NCBI GenBank assembly: GCA_964243295.1
Contig: CAXTEJ010000057.1
Location: forward strand, 1-20,122
DNA: 20,122 nucleotides
Direction: 5' to 3'
DNA from: CAXTEJ01 sp964243295
GTDB lineage: Bacteria; Actinomycetota; Actinomycetes; Actinomycetales; Angustibacteraceae
Shown: piece after piece, positions 8,960 through 15,869 of the stretch
Position numbering within the stretch: position 1 is the first letter of the stretch
Layout: every line of letters starts with the position of its first letter
Notes under the pieces: generated by a model
Database searches by the model: none
What the model saw: only the letters and a program-made list of their open reading frames with translations
What the model was told of the DNA's origin: nothing
Made by a program: the position numbers and the translations under genes

Positions 8960-9059
8960 NNNNNNNNNNNNNNNNNNNNNNNNNNNNNNNNNNNNNNNNN
9001 NNNNNNNNNNNNNNNNNNNNNNNNNNNNNNNNNNNNNNNNNNNNNNNNNNNNNNNNNNN
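8960..9059. other. Assembly gap of 100 N
   Basis: A run of exactly 100 N marks a scaffold gap of unknown true length. The flanks (CGCCGCGCC before, CGCGGCGTG after) are extremely GC-rich and lie just beyond the inverted GATC element pair. Both neighbouring genes are complete, so the missing DNA is intergenic or holds an unseen gene. Confidence 0.97.
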
Positions 9060-9083
9060 CGCGGCGTGCCGCTCGCGCACGTG

Positions 9084-11642
9084 TCAGCCGTCGGGCTCGA
9101 GCACCAGGACGTCGTCGGTGGCCTCGCGCACGGCGCCGGCGGTGAAGGGCCAGGCGTAGGTGCGGCCCGCGGCCCAGTCGGCGGTCTGGTCGTCGTAGTG
9201 GGGGTCGAAGGGGTGGCCTGAGGCGCCGGTGAGGTTGACCCAGCGCGAGCGGTCGAGGTCGGACAGGTCGACGACCATGCGCATCGACGGCACGTGGTTG
9301 ACGGCGAAGCCCTGGGACGCGTCGTAGCCGATGGCGTCCACCACCGACGAGCTGCCGCCGAGCTCGAACGGCCCGCGGTTGACCAGCCGTCGCACCACGG
9401 AGGGCGCATCGTCGCCGCCGAGCACGGGGTGCTCCAGGGTCAGCCGGTGCAGCCGGCCCCACTGCCAGCGCGAGGGGTCCTTGCCGAGCGCCTTGGTGAG
9501 CTCGACGCGGGCCGACACCATGGCCTGGCGCAGGATCTCGTCGCGGCTCTCGACCAGACCAGGCGTGAGCCGGTTGTCCCACCACGCGTCGCCGGGGCGG
9601 GCCAGCAGCTGGGTGACCACGGCGAACCAGCGGTCGCCGCCGTCCGCGGCGAGGTCGCCACCGAGCTCGTCGTCGAAGCCGAGCCGCAGCAGGCTTCGCC
9701 ACACCGCGTTGTAGTAGGCGGCCGCGGCGGAGTCGGCGGGCTGGCGCAGGTCCCACCGGCGCAGCAGGTCCTGCGCCTCGGCGGTGAACGGGTCGCGCGA
9801 GAGCCGGATGCGCAGCAGCATCGGCACCAGCGTCGCCGCCATCGCGTTGCGGGTGTCGAGCTGCACCGAGGTCATGTCGCCCGGGCTGATCGTGCCGCCG
9901 CGCTCGAGCAGCGTGCGGATGCGCTGGGCGCGGTAGCCGTAGTCGAAGTCGCGGGTCAGGAACGGCTCGCGCGCATCGGTCACGGCTTGGTTCGCGGTCA
10001 CGATGATGCCGTCCGCTGGGTCCTGCTCGCTGGGCAGCTGGTCGAACGGCACGCGGCCCTGCCAGTCGTAGCGGCTGAGCCAGCCGGGCACCGGCCAGCG
10101 CCCGTCGAAACCCGCCCGCACCGGCACGTCGCCCGGCGCCTGGTAGCCGATGGTGCCGTCCACGTCGGCGAAGACGAGGTTCTGCGCCGGCACCGCGAAC
10201 AGCCGTGCGGCGTCACGGAACTGGGTGAAGTCCTGCGCGGCATCCATGGCGAACAGCGCGTCCAGCGTGCGTCCCGGCGTCAGCGCCGTCCAGGCCAGCG
10301 ACACGTCGTATGACACGGGGTCCTCGCCGCCCAGCGGCCCGTCGCGACCGGCCGCCGCGGTCTCGGGCAGGACGCCGGACACGATCGGGCCGTGCCGCGT
10401 CGACCGGACCGTCAGCGGGACGTCGTCCCCGCCGCGCACCTTGATGGTCTCCTGGCGCACCTGCAGCGGCTCGTAGGAGCCGTCGCGCTGCACGGTGCTG
10501 CCGACGACGCGCTCGAGGTAGAGGTCGGTGACGTCCGGGCCGAGGTTGGTCAGCCCCCAGGCGATGCGGGCGTTGTGACCGACGAGCACCCCCGGCACGC
10601 CGGCGAACGTGAAGCCGGCGACGTCGTACGGGCACTGCGCCCAGACGGTGCGGCAGTGCAGGCCCATCTGGTACCAGACGCCCGGCACCGACGGGTCGAG
10701 ATGCGGATCGTTGGCCAGCAACGGCTTGCCCGTCGTCGTGCGCGATCCCGAGACGACCCACGAGTTCGAGCCGACGCCGTCGCCCTCCCCCGGCAGCCCG
10801 ACGACCGAGCCGAGCAGCGTGCCGCTCGACCGCACCGCCTGCGTCCCGGACGACGTCGCCGCCACTCGGTGCACCTCCTGCGTCACGCGCGAAACAGCTT
10901 GTGCGACAACGGCTTCAGGGCCGGCGGTCGCGCCACCGGAGCGCAGGATCGGCGCATTCGTGGCGTACGGGTAGTCGGGGAACAGCTGGTTGATGCGGCC
11001 CACCGGCAGCGTGGCCGACAGCCGCGCGCGGGTGACCTCGTCCTCGTAGTTGGTCTTCAGGCCCCACGCCATCGCCTTGAGCCAGACCACCGAGTCGACC
11101 GGCGTCCACGGCTCGATGCGGATGTCGGGCTTGCCGACGCCGAGGGTCACGTACTCCATGGCGATGCGCGACGGCGACCGACCGTCGAGGTAGGCGTTGA
11201 CGCCGTCGGCGTAGTCCTGCAGGTAGCGCCGGGTCGAGGCCGACAGCAGCGGCAGCTCCTGCTCGGCCACGCGGCGCCACCCCAGGGTGCGCACGACACG
11301 GTCGGAGGTGAGCGCGGTGTCGCTGTCGCCCACCAGCTCGGACAGCCGGCCGCTCGCCACCTTGCGGTGCAGGTCCATCTCGAAGAAGCGGTCCTGCGCC
11401 TGCACGAAACCCTGCGCGCGGAACAGGTCGTCGGCGGTGTCGGCGTAGATCTGCGGGACGCCCTGGTCGTCGCGGCGCACCTCCACCGAGGCACTGAGCC
11501 CGCGGACGCCGGTCGTGCCGTCGCGCTCGGGGAACGAGCGCCGTACCACGGTCGTCAGCCCCACCGCGACGACGAGGACCACCACGACGAGGGCTGCCAG
11601 GACTCCGATCGCGGCGCGACGGAACACCACGAGTCGGGACAC
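9084..11642 (-). CDS. Penicillin-acylase-family N-terminal-nucleophile amidohydrolase, membrane-anchored
   Basis: The 852-residue precursor is a penicillin acylase/acyl-homoserine-lactone acylase family protein. These hydrolyse amide bonds outside the cytoplasm after cutting themselves into two chains. A basic start and one hydrophobic helix (residues about 9-31, with no clear signal-peptidase site) suggest an anchored exported enzyme. The N-terminal chain has QGFVQAQDRFFEMDLHRKVASGRLSELVG. Self-cleavage should fall between Gly291 and Ser292 in GSNSWVVSGSRTTTGKPLLANDPHL, making Ser292 the nucleophile. The Asn in TANQAV, needed for the oxyanion hole, is present, as is FTFAGVPGVLVGHNARIAWGLTN. 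The GTG start has no Shine-Dalgarno motif but a TAGTCT box 6 nt upstream. Substrate cannot be told from sequence; quorum-signal, antibiotic or lipid amides are all possible. It is divergent from the antiporter gene. Confidence 0.92.
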   Translation of the reverse strand: MSRLVVFRRAAIGVLAALVVVVLVVAVGLTTVVRRSFPERDGTTGVRGLSASVEVRRDDQGVPQIYADTADDLFRAQGFVQAQDRFFEMDLHRKVASGRLSELVGDSDTALTSDRVVRTLGWRRVAEQELPLLSASTRRYLQDYADGVNAYLDGRSPSRIAMEYVTLGVGKPDIRIEPWTPVDSVVWLKAMAWGLKTNYEDEVTRARLSATLPVGRINQLFPDYPYATNAPILRSGGATAGPEAVVAQAVSRVTQEVHRVAATSSGTQAVRSSGTLLGSVVGLPGEGDGVGSNSWVVSGSRTTTGKPLLANDPHLDPSVPGVWYQMGLHCRTVWAQCPYDVAGFTFAGVPGVLVGHNARIAWGLTNLGPDVTDLYLERVVGSTVQRDGSYEPLQVRQETIKVRGGDDVPLTVRSTRHGPIVSGVLPETAAAGRDGPLGGEDPVSYDVSLAWTALTPGRTLDALFAMDAAQDFTQFRDAARLFAVPAQNLVFADVDGTIGYQAPGDVPVRAGFDGRWPVPGWLSRYDWQGRVPFDQLPSEQDPADGIIVTANQAVTDAREPFLTRDFDYGYRAQRIRTLLERGGTISPGDMTSVQLDTRNAMAATLVPMLLRIRLSRDPFTAEAQDLLRRWDLRQPADSAAAAYYNAVWRSLLRLGFDDELGGDLAADGGDRWFAVVTQLLARPGDAWWDNRLTPGLVESRDEILRQAMVSARVELTKALGKDPSRWQWGRLHRLTLEHPVLGGDDAPSVVRRLVNRGPFELGGSSSVVDAIGYDASQGFAVNHVPSMRMVVDLSDLDRSRWVNLTGASGHPFDPHYDDQTADWAAGRTYAWPFTAGAVREATDDVLVLEPDG

Positions 11643-11648
11643 GCTGCG

Positions 11649-11654
11649 AGACTA
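11649..11654 (-). promoter_or_regulatory. Putative leaderless-type -10 box of the penicillin-acylase gene
   Basis: TAGTCT lies exactly 6 nt before the GTG start, so transcription would begin at or next to the start codon. No ribosome binding site is present. No matching -35 box is seen. Confidence 0.5.
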
Positions 11655-11743
11655 AGCCACGCGGCCGCACGGGCCGGACGGTCACGGAGGGGGTGAGGGC
11701 GCGTGTCCTGCCAGCGCCCGACCTCGTGCCGGCTGGGTAGCCC

Positions 11744-13267
11744 GTGACGGTCGAGGCGCTCGACCGCGGCCTGCTCGTCGGGGCGGTCGTGGTGCTCGTC
11801 GCGATCGCCGCGGTGCGGCTCTCGCTGCGCTCGGGCCTGCCCTCGCTGCTGCTCTACCTCGGGCTGGGCGTGGCCATCGGCGAGGCCGGGCTCGGCCTGC
11901 GTTTCGACGACGCCGCGCTCACCCAGGTGCTCGGCTACGGCGCACTCGTGCTGATCCTGGCCGAGGGCGGGCTGACCACGCGGTGGTCGAGCGTTCGCTC
12001 GTCGGTCGCGCCCGCGGCCGTGCTGTCGACCGTGGGCGTGCTGGTGTCGGTCGGGGTCGTCGCGGTCGCCACCCAGCTGCTGCTCGACCTCGGCTGGACC
12101 GTCTCCGTCCTCGTCGGCGCGGTGCTGTCGTCGACCGACGCCGCCGCGGTGTTCTCGGTGCTGCGCCGGGTGCCGATCCACCCAAGGCTCGCCGGCATCC
12201 TCGAGGCGGAGTCGGGCCTCAACGACGCGCCCGTCGTCCTGCTCGTCGTGGCGCTGGCCGAGCAGGCGAGCGGCGGCCACGGCACCGGCCCCTGGTGGCA
12301 GCTGCTCGGCCTCGCCGTCGTCGAGCTCGGCCTCGGCGCCGGGCTCGGGCTGGCAGTCGGGTGGCTGGGAGCCCGGGGGCTGCAGCGGGCCGAGCTGCCG
12401 TCGTCCGCGCTGCTGGCGCTGGGTGTCATCGCGCTGACGGTCGCCGCGTACGCCGCGGCGGCCAGCGTGCACGGCTCGGGCTTCCTTGCTGTGTACGTCG
12501 CCGGGCTGGTGCTTGGCAACTCCCAGCTGCCGCACCGGGTCGCGGTCCGCGGGTTCGCCGAGGCGCTCGGGTGGCTGGCGCAGATCGGCCTGTTCGTGCT
12601 GCTGGGGCTGCTCGCGTCGCCGTCCCGGCTCGGCGCCCAGCTCGTGCCGGCGCTGGTGCTCGGCCTGGTGCTGCTGCTGCTCGCGCGGCCGCTGTCGGTC
12701 GTGGTGTCGATGGCGGCGTTCCGGATGCCGTGGCGCCACCAGGCCTTCCTGTCGTGGGCCGGGCTGCGGGGCGCGGTGCCGGTCGTGCTCGCCACGGTGC
12801 CCGTGACCTCCGGCGTGCCCGGGACGACCTGGCTGTTCGACCTCGTCTTCGTGCTCGTCGTGGTGTTCACGCTCGTGCAGGCGCCCATGCTGCCGCTGCT
12901 CGCCCGCCGGCTGGGCGTCGCGGACGACGAGGGCGCCCAGGACATCGACGTCGAGGTCGCGCCGCTCGCCGAGCTGCACGCCGACGTGCTGCAGGTGCGG
13001 GTCGGCGCGCACTCGCGCGTGCACGGGCTCGAGGTCTTCGAGCTGCGGCTGCCGGAGGGGTCGAACGTCACGATGGTCGTGCGCGACGGCGCCGGGTTCG
13101 TGCCGGGCCCGCGCACCGTGCTGCGCCGCGGCGACCAGCTGCTCGTGGTGACCACCACGCCGACCCGCAGCGCCACCGAGGACAGGCTGCGCGCCGTCAG
13201 CCGCGGCGGCCGCCTCGCCCTGTGGAGCCGGGACGACAGCACCGGCGGTCCCGCGCGCCGCGGCTGA
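11744..13267 (+). CDS. NhaP2/CvrA-type potassium or sodium/proton antiporter with TrkA-C domain
   Basis: The 507-residue membrane protein has about a dozen hydrophobic helices up to residue 385 and a cytoplasmic TrkA-C-like domain at about 413-475 (DVLQVRVGAHSRVHGLEVFELRLPEGSNVTMVVRDG). Core CPA1 motifs are visible: SSTDAAAVFSVLR (S129-R137, with D132 in the ion-binding TD motif) and ESGLNDAP (E156-P163, with the N160-D161 pair). WAGLRGAVPVVLATVP near residue 340 is also typical. Proteins of this layout exchange K+ or Na+ for H+ and are gated through the regulatory domain. The GTG start at 11744 is only weakly supported: GGGTAG stands 3 nt before it, and no better candidate is visible. It is divergent from the penicillin-acylase gene; cluster C of the repeat follows it. 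Confidence 0.92.
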   Translation: MTVEALDRGLLVGAVVVLVAIAAVRLSLRSGLPSLLLYLGLGVAIGEAGLGLRFDDAALTQVLGYGALVLILAEGGLTTRWSSVRSSVAPAAVLSTVGVLVSVGVVAVATQLLLDLGWTVSVLVGAVLSSTDAAAVFSVLRRVPIHPRLAGILEAESGLNDAPVVLLVVALAEQASGGHGTGPWWQLLGLAVVELGLGAGLGLAVGWLGARGLQRAELPSSALLALGVIALTVAAYAAAASVHGSGFLAVYVAGLVLGNSQLPHRVAVRGFAEALGWLAQIGLFVLLGLLASPSRLGAQLVPALVLGLVLLLLARPLSVVVSMAAFRMPWRHQAFLSWAGLRGAVPVVLATVPVTSGVPGTTWLFDLVFVLVVVFTLVQAPMLPLLARRLGVADDEGAQDIDVEVAPLAELHADVLQVRVGAHSRVHGLEVFELRLPEGSNVTMVVRDGAGFVPGPRTVLRRGDQLLVVTTTPTRSATEDRLRAVSRGGRLALWSRDDSTGGPARRG

Positions 13268-13280
13268 CCCCGCCCCCTCC

Positions 13281-13429
13281 CCGTGATCATGCAGCTCCGG
13301 CTCGGCGGAGGACCGCCGTGCGCCCAGAACGCCCCGCCTGCTGGTCCTGGATCGCAAGATCACGGCGGGGATGGTCCTGGATCGCAAGATCACGGCAAGG
13401 GGGGTGGTCCGGGATTGCATGATCACCGG
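13281..13429. repeat. GATC element cluster C: one inverted and three direct copies
   Basis: Four units are present: 13281-13300 (reverse orientation, diverged at one end), 13346-13366, 13376-13396 (identical core GATCGCAAGATCACGG, 30 nt apart) and 13409-13429 (GATTGCATGATCACCGG). A G-rich tract follows the last unit (to about 13444). The block fills most of the gap between the antiporter and copC genes, both on the plus strand, and ends about 30 nt before the copC -10 box. Confidence 0.85.
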
Positions 13430-13459
13430 GGTGGGGGGTGGGGGCGCTGGCGGCGGACG

Positions 13460-13465
13460 TACCGT
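13460..13465 (+). promoter_or_regulatory. Putative leaderless-type -10 box of copC
   Basis: TACCGT sits exactly 6 nt before the GTG at 13472, and no Shine-Dalgarno motif is present. Same geometry as the penicillin-acylase gene. Confidence 0.5.
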
Positions 13466-13471
13466 GGTCGG

Positions 13472-14092
13472 GTGCCCTCGTCGTCCGCGCGCACGGCGCT
13501 GCGCCGCCGGGTGGCCGCGCTGCTGCTGACCTCCCCCGCCCTGCTGGTCGTGGGCGTCGCGACTGCCGGTACGGCGAGCGCCCACGACGAGCTGGTGAGC
13601 GCCACCCCCAAGGCCGGCGCCACGGTGGTCGCCCCCAGCCGGGTGGTGCTGCGCTTCTCCGACGAGGTCCTGCCGGACTTCTCCCGCATGGTGCTCACCC
13701 GCCCCGGCGGCTCGACGGTCACGACACCGGTCACCGTCACGGGCGACAGCGTCACCGGCGCCCTGCCCGCTGGTCTCGCGCCGGGCGCGTACGCCGTGAC
13801 CTGGCGCGTCTCCTCGGCGGACGGACACCCCGTGTCGGGCCGGCTGCGCTTCACGGTCGCCGCGGCGAGGCCGACCCCGACGGCACCGCCGACAGCGACG
13901 CCCACGTCGACATCCACAACGACAACGACAACGACACCGACACCGACACCGACACCGACAGCACCGGTGGCCGCGCCCTCGGACGGCTCCGACGGCCCAG
14001 GGGCCGCCCTCGTCGCCGTCCCGGTGGTCGCCTTCGCGGGGCTGCTGGCTTTCGTCGTACGCCGCGCGCGCCGTCAGCCGCGCGGCCGGTAG
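13472..14092 (+). CDS. copC: CopC-domain copper-binding protein with C-terminal membrane anchor
   Basis: The 206-residue precursor has a Sec signal peptide (RRRVAALLLTSPALLVVGVATAGTASA) with cleavage after Ala37. This leaves His38 as the first mature residue, as required for the CopC copper site. The single CopC beta domain follows (HDELVSATPKAGATVV ... LRFSDEV ... YAVTWRVSSADGHPVSGRLRFTV), with D117 and H119 as the other expected Cu(II) ligands. A Thr/Pro-rich linker (about 133-170) leads to a membrane helix (about 177-197) and a basic tail, so the domain is probably held on the outer face of the membrane. The family binds or delivers copper in the envelope. No CopD domain is fused or adjacent. 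The frame is open back to 13283 through the repeats, but the signal peptide and promoter place the start at 13472. Confidence 0.9.
   Translation: MPSSSARTALRRRVAALLLTSPALLVVGVATAGTASAHDELVSATPKAGATVVAPSRVVLRFSDEVLPDFSRMVLTRPGGSTVTTPVTVTGDSVTGALPAGLAPGAYAVTWRVSSADGHPVSGRLRFTVAAARPTPTAPPTATPTSTSTTTTTTTPTPTPTPTAPVAAPSDGSDGPGAALVAVPVVAFAGLLAFVVRRARRQPRGR
13921..13956 (+). repeat. Hexanucleotide tandem repeat inside copC
   Basis: Six tandem GACAMC hexamers (two GACAAC, then four GACACC) encode the Thr-Thr and Thr-Pro run of the linker. Slippage here would change linker length by whole dipeptides without shifting the frame. Confidence 0.8.
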
Positions 14093-14149
14093 GAAATCAC
14101 GCCCGGACGCCGGCGCGGCGGCCTCGGGCCACGTGCATCGCGACCGCGG

Positions 14150-14290
14150 TCAGTCGAGTGCCTCGCGCTCCACGAGCACCGAACCCAGCACCACGACCCC
14201 GAACAGCACGACCGTGACCACGTGGACGCCGGTGCACCACAGGCAACAGCGCCCCGACGCCCAACAGCTCGGCCCAGCCGAGATGTCGTG
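14150..14290 (-). pseudogene. Decayed fragment resembling the C-terminal end of a vitamin K epoxide reductase (VKOR) family gene
   Basis: On the minus strand one frame reads CCLWCTGVHVVTVVLFGVVVLGSVLVEREALD and then stops (TGA at 14152-14150). A CxxC motif followed directly by a hydrophobic helix is the layout of the last helix of VKOR-family proteins, which reoxidise or support envelope disulfide formation. The residues expected just before CxxC (GVGAL) appear in the adjoining frame as LGWAELLGVGALL, and the two join if one T is removed near 14245, pointing to a +1 frameshift. The rest of a VKOR (some 150 residues) is missing; the fragment ends towards the inverted GATC element pair. The alternative is an unrelated small membrane ORF. 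The family match is from memory of the motif. Confidence 0.45.
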
Positions 14291-14316
14291 GTCGGTGACG
14301 TTCTCTGGGCCTCTCC

Positions 14317-14399
14317 CCGTGATCATGCGATCCCGGCTCGGCGCGCGCCGCGCCGGCGTCCGCGGGGGGATGGGTGGGCCGCGATCGCATGATCACGGC
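14317..14399. repeat. GATC element cluster D: inverted pair
   Basis: The left copy 14317-14336 (CCGTGATCATGCGATCCCGG) and the right copy 14379-14399 (CCGCGATCGCATGATCACGG plus C) are reverse complements with one mismatch, separated by 42 nt. They could form a 20-bp hairpin. The pair lies between the VKOR-like fragment and the promoter of the zinc-ribbon gene. The rest of the 402-bp gap after copC holds only that fragment and the promoter. Confidence 0.85.
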
Positions 14400-14433
14400 G
14401 GGGTGAGCGGGACGGCGGACGTCGGCGCGCGCG

Positions 14434-14439
14434 TATGAT
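14434..14439 (+). promoter_or_regulatory. -10 box (TATGAT) of the zinc-ribbon gene
   Basis: TATGAT is a near-consensus sigma-70-type -10 box, striking in this GC-rich DNA, and it abuts the CIRCE-like palindrome. A recognisable -35 hexamer at 16-18 nt spacing is not seen. Confidence 0.6.
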
Positions 14440-14465
14440 TGGCACTCGAACGGCCGGAGTGCCAG
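14439..14465 (+). promoter_or_regulatory. CIRCE-like operator (HrcA site)
   Basis: TTGGCACTC, nine bases, then GAGTGCCAG. The established CIRCE consensus is TTAGCACTC-N9-GAGTGCTAA. The spacer length is exact and 15 of 18 arm bases match. Two of the three differences, at the third-from-outer position of each arm, keep the symmetry. The element starts at the last base of the -10 box and would cover the transcription start, as repressor sites of HrcA do. Confidence 0.75.
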
Positions 14466-14494
14466 ATTCCGGCTCAGCCAGCTGGAGGACCCCG

Positions 14495-14872
14495 ATGCCG
14501 ACGTACCCCTACGCCTGCACCGCCTGCGACAACCGGTTCGAGGCGGTCCAGTCGTTCTCGGACGAGGCGCTGACCGAGTGCCCGAAGTGCGGTGGCCGGC
14601 TGCGGAAGGTGTTCTCGTCGGTGGGCGTGGTCTTCAAGGGCTCGGGCTTCTACCGCAACGACAGCCGTGGCACGGGCAACGGCTCGAAGCCGGCGGGCGA
14701 CTCCGGCAGCACCGGCAGCGGCAGCAAGGACGGCGGCAAGGACTCCGGTTCGGGCGGCGGCTCCGACAAGCCTGCGCCGACCAGCACGCCGGCGGTGTCG
14801 ACACCCGCCAGCGGCTCGTCCGGCAGCGCGACGTCCGGCAGCGGCTCGAAGGGTTCGACCTCCGCGGCCTGA
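14495..14872 (+). CDS. FmdB-family zinc-ribbon protein
   Basis: The 125-residue protein begins MPTYPYACTACDNRFEAVQSF and carries a zinc ribbon with Cys8, Cys11, Cys29 and Cys32 (CTAC and CPKC), followed by LRKVFSSVGVVFKGSGFYRNDSR, the standard FmdB/CxxC_CxxC_SSSS module. Residues from about 60 to the end are a Ser/Gly/Thr/Pro low-complexity tail, probably disordered. Members have been called regulators, but their role is not well established. The ATG has GGAGG six nt upstream, which fixes the start. The CIRCE-like site and TATGAT box suggest heat-shock-type control by HrcA. In many actinobacteria a gene of this kind sits between the cyclo-ligase and a SAF-domain gene, as it broadly does here. 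Confidence 0.93.
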   Translation: MPTYPYACTACDNRFEAVQSFSDEALTECPKCGGRLRKVFSSVGVVFKGSGFYRNDSRGTGNGSKPAGDSGSTGSGSKDGGKDSGSGGGSDKPAPTSTPAVSTPASGSSGSATSGSGSKGSTSAA

Positions 14873-14953
14873 GCCCGCTCGTCCACAACCGGGGGCGTCC
14901 GTCCCACCGTCCACAGCCAGGTCGGACGACGGCCGGCGCGGCAGCCCCGCACC

Positions 14954-14959
14954 TAGTCT
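14954..14959 (+). promoter_or_regulatory. Putative leaderless-type -10 box before the 31-codon ORF
   Basis: TAGTCT lies exactly 6 nt before the ATG at 14966, the same hexamer and spacing as for the penicillin-acylase gene. The stretch before it (14873-14953) holds two weak DnaA-box-like sites, TCGTCCACA at 14879 and CCGTCCACA at 14907. Confidence 0.5.
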
Positions 14960-14965
14960 CCGAGC

Positions 14966-15061
14966 ATGACCAGCCACGCGACCACGGCACAGATCGGCGG
15001 CTCCGGCTTCTCCGCCCGGCGGGCCCTCGACGGCCTCGCGCTGCCGTTCGAGCTGCCCTGA
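14966..15061 (+). CDS. Small leaderless-type ORF ahead of the SAF-domain gene
   Basis: A 31-codon ORF starts with ATG six nt after a TAGTCT box and ends in TGA two bases before the GTG of the SAF-domain gene. The product (MTSHATTAQIGGSGFSARRA, then LDGLALPFELP) matches no family I know and has no membrane helix or signal. The position suggests a leader ORF that loads ribosomes for the downstream gene by termination-reinitiation. It could instead be the true N terminus of the SAF protein separated by a frameshift or sequencing error, since the two frames differ by one step. Whether the peptide itself does anything is unknown. Confidence 0.45.
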   Translation: MTSHATTAQIGGSGFSARRALDGLALPFELP

Positions 15062-15063
15062 CC

Positions 15064-15750
15064 GTGCACCTCCCCGACCTGCCACGCCGCGGCCGTGCCC
15101 GCCGCGACGCCGACCCGGGCCGGGTGCCTCTGCGCCGGCCGCCGTGGACGCTGCGCCGGTTGCTGTCTGCCGGCCTCGCCGCGGCGGCGGTCGCGGCCTG
15201 CCTGCACGTGCTCGCGCCCGGTGCCGCGCCGACCGCCCCGGCGGTCGTGCTCGCCCGCGAGCTGCCGTCCGGGCACGTGCTCACCGTGGGCGACCTGCGG
15301 GTCGTCCACCTGCCGCCCCGCGCCGTGCCGCCCGGCGCGCTGGCGGCGGGCTCGGTGACGGGCCGGTCGCTGGCCGGGCCCGGGGGTGCCGGTGAGGTCG
15401 TCACCGACGCCCGGCTGGTCGGGCCGGGCCTGCTGACCGGCGAGCCGGCTGGCCGGGTGGCCGCGCCGGTGCGGGTGGCCGACGCCGAGGCGGCCGCGCT
15501 CGCGCAGGTGGGCGGCCGGGTCGACGTCCTGGTGGCCGCGGACGGTGCCGCGCAGGCACAGGTGGTGGCGACGGCCGCCACGGTGCTCGCCGCCACGGGC
15601 GTCGACGCCGGCGCGGGCGGGCTGCTCGGTGGCGGTGGTGGCGCAGACCCGGGCGCGGGCGCGCTGCTGGTGCTGGCGGTCTCGGCGGGGCAGGCCGCAG
15701 ACCTGGCCGCTGCCGCCCGACGGGGGCCGCTCACGATCACGCTGCGCTAG
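15064..15750 (+). CDS. SAF-domain protein (RcpC/CpaB-like), membrane-anchored
   Basis: The 228-residue protein has a short basic N terminus, one membrane helix (LLSAGLAAAAVAACLHVLA, about residues 37-56) and an extracytoplasmic SAF domain (PAVVLARELPSGHVLTVGDLRVVHLPPRAVPPGAL ... GRSLAGPGGAGEVVTDARLV). It ends in a region with RVDVLVAA and LLVLAVSAGQAADLAAAARRGPLTITLR, matching RcpC/CpaB-type Flp pilus assembly proteins. SAF domains occur in pilus assembly factors and in antifreeze-like proteins. No pilus genes are seen nearby, so a pilus role is not supported by context. The GTG start is two bases after the small ORF stop, suggesting coupled translation. Confidence 0.85.
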   Translation: MHLPDLPRRGRARRDADPGRVPLRRPPWTLRRLLSAGLAAAAVAACLHVLAPGAAPTAPAVVLARELPSGHVLTVGDLRVVHLPPRAVPPGALAAGSVTGRSLAGPGGAGEVVTDARLVGPGLLTGEPAGRVAAPVRVADAEAAALAQVGGRVDVLVAADGAAQAQVVATAATVLAATGVDAGAGGLLGGGGGADPGAGALLVLAVSAGQAADLAAAARRGPLTITLR

Positions 15751-15814
15751 CGTCGTCGGGTCGTCTCGACACCCGGCCTCCGCCCTCCACTCCACGCCTG
15801 CGGGCCCGCGTACG

Positions 15815-15835
15815 AGCCGGCCGCGGCCGCCGGCT
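15815..15835 (+). terminator. Stem-loop after the SAF-domain gene
   Basis: AGCCGGC and GCCGGCT pair perfectly over 7 bp with a 7-nt loop, about 65 nt past the SAF stop and before the GMC gene on the same strand. A short pyrimidine-rich tail with scattered Ts follows. A likely but untested terminator. Confidence 0.45.
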
Positions 15836-15869
15836 TCCGTTCCCGGCGGGGATCGGGTTGTGTGTCGCC

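Noticed and set aside
13346..13429. CRISPR array
   Set aside because: There are three short direct copies, but the spacers are only 9-12 nt, copies differ, units occur in both orientations elsewhere, and there are no cas genes.
13283..13471. N-terminal extension of CopC beginning inside a repeat unit
   Set aside because: It would bury the signal peptide behind some 60 residues translated from repeats; the GTG at 13472 has a well-placed -10 box.
11555..13828. A 757-codon open frame on the minus strand across the antiporter gene and into copC
   Set aside because: It opposes convincing genes, runs through the repeat cluster and contains only low-complexity translation.
14097..14438. Open frames of about 100 codons on both strands after copC
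   Set aside because: They run through the inverted repeat and translate to Arg/Gly-rich sequence; only the short CxxC helix in another frame resembles a protein family.
14879..14915. DnaA boxes or a replication origin
   Set aside because: Only two imperfect sites (TCGTCCACA and CCGTCCACA), no AT-rich unwinding region and no dnaA or dnaN genes.
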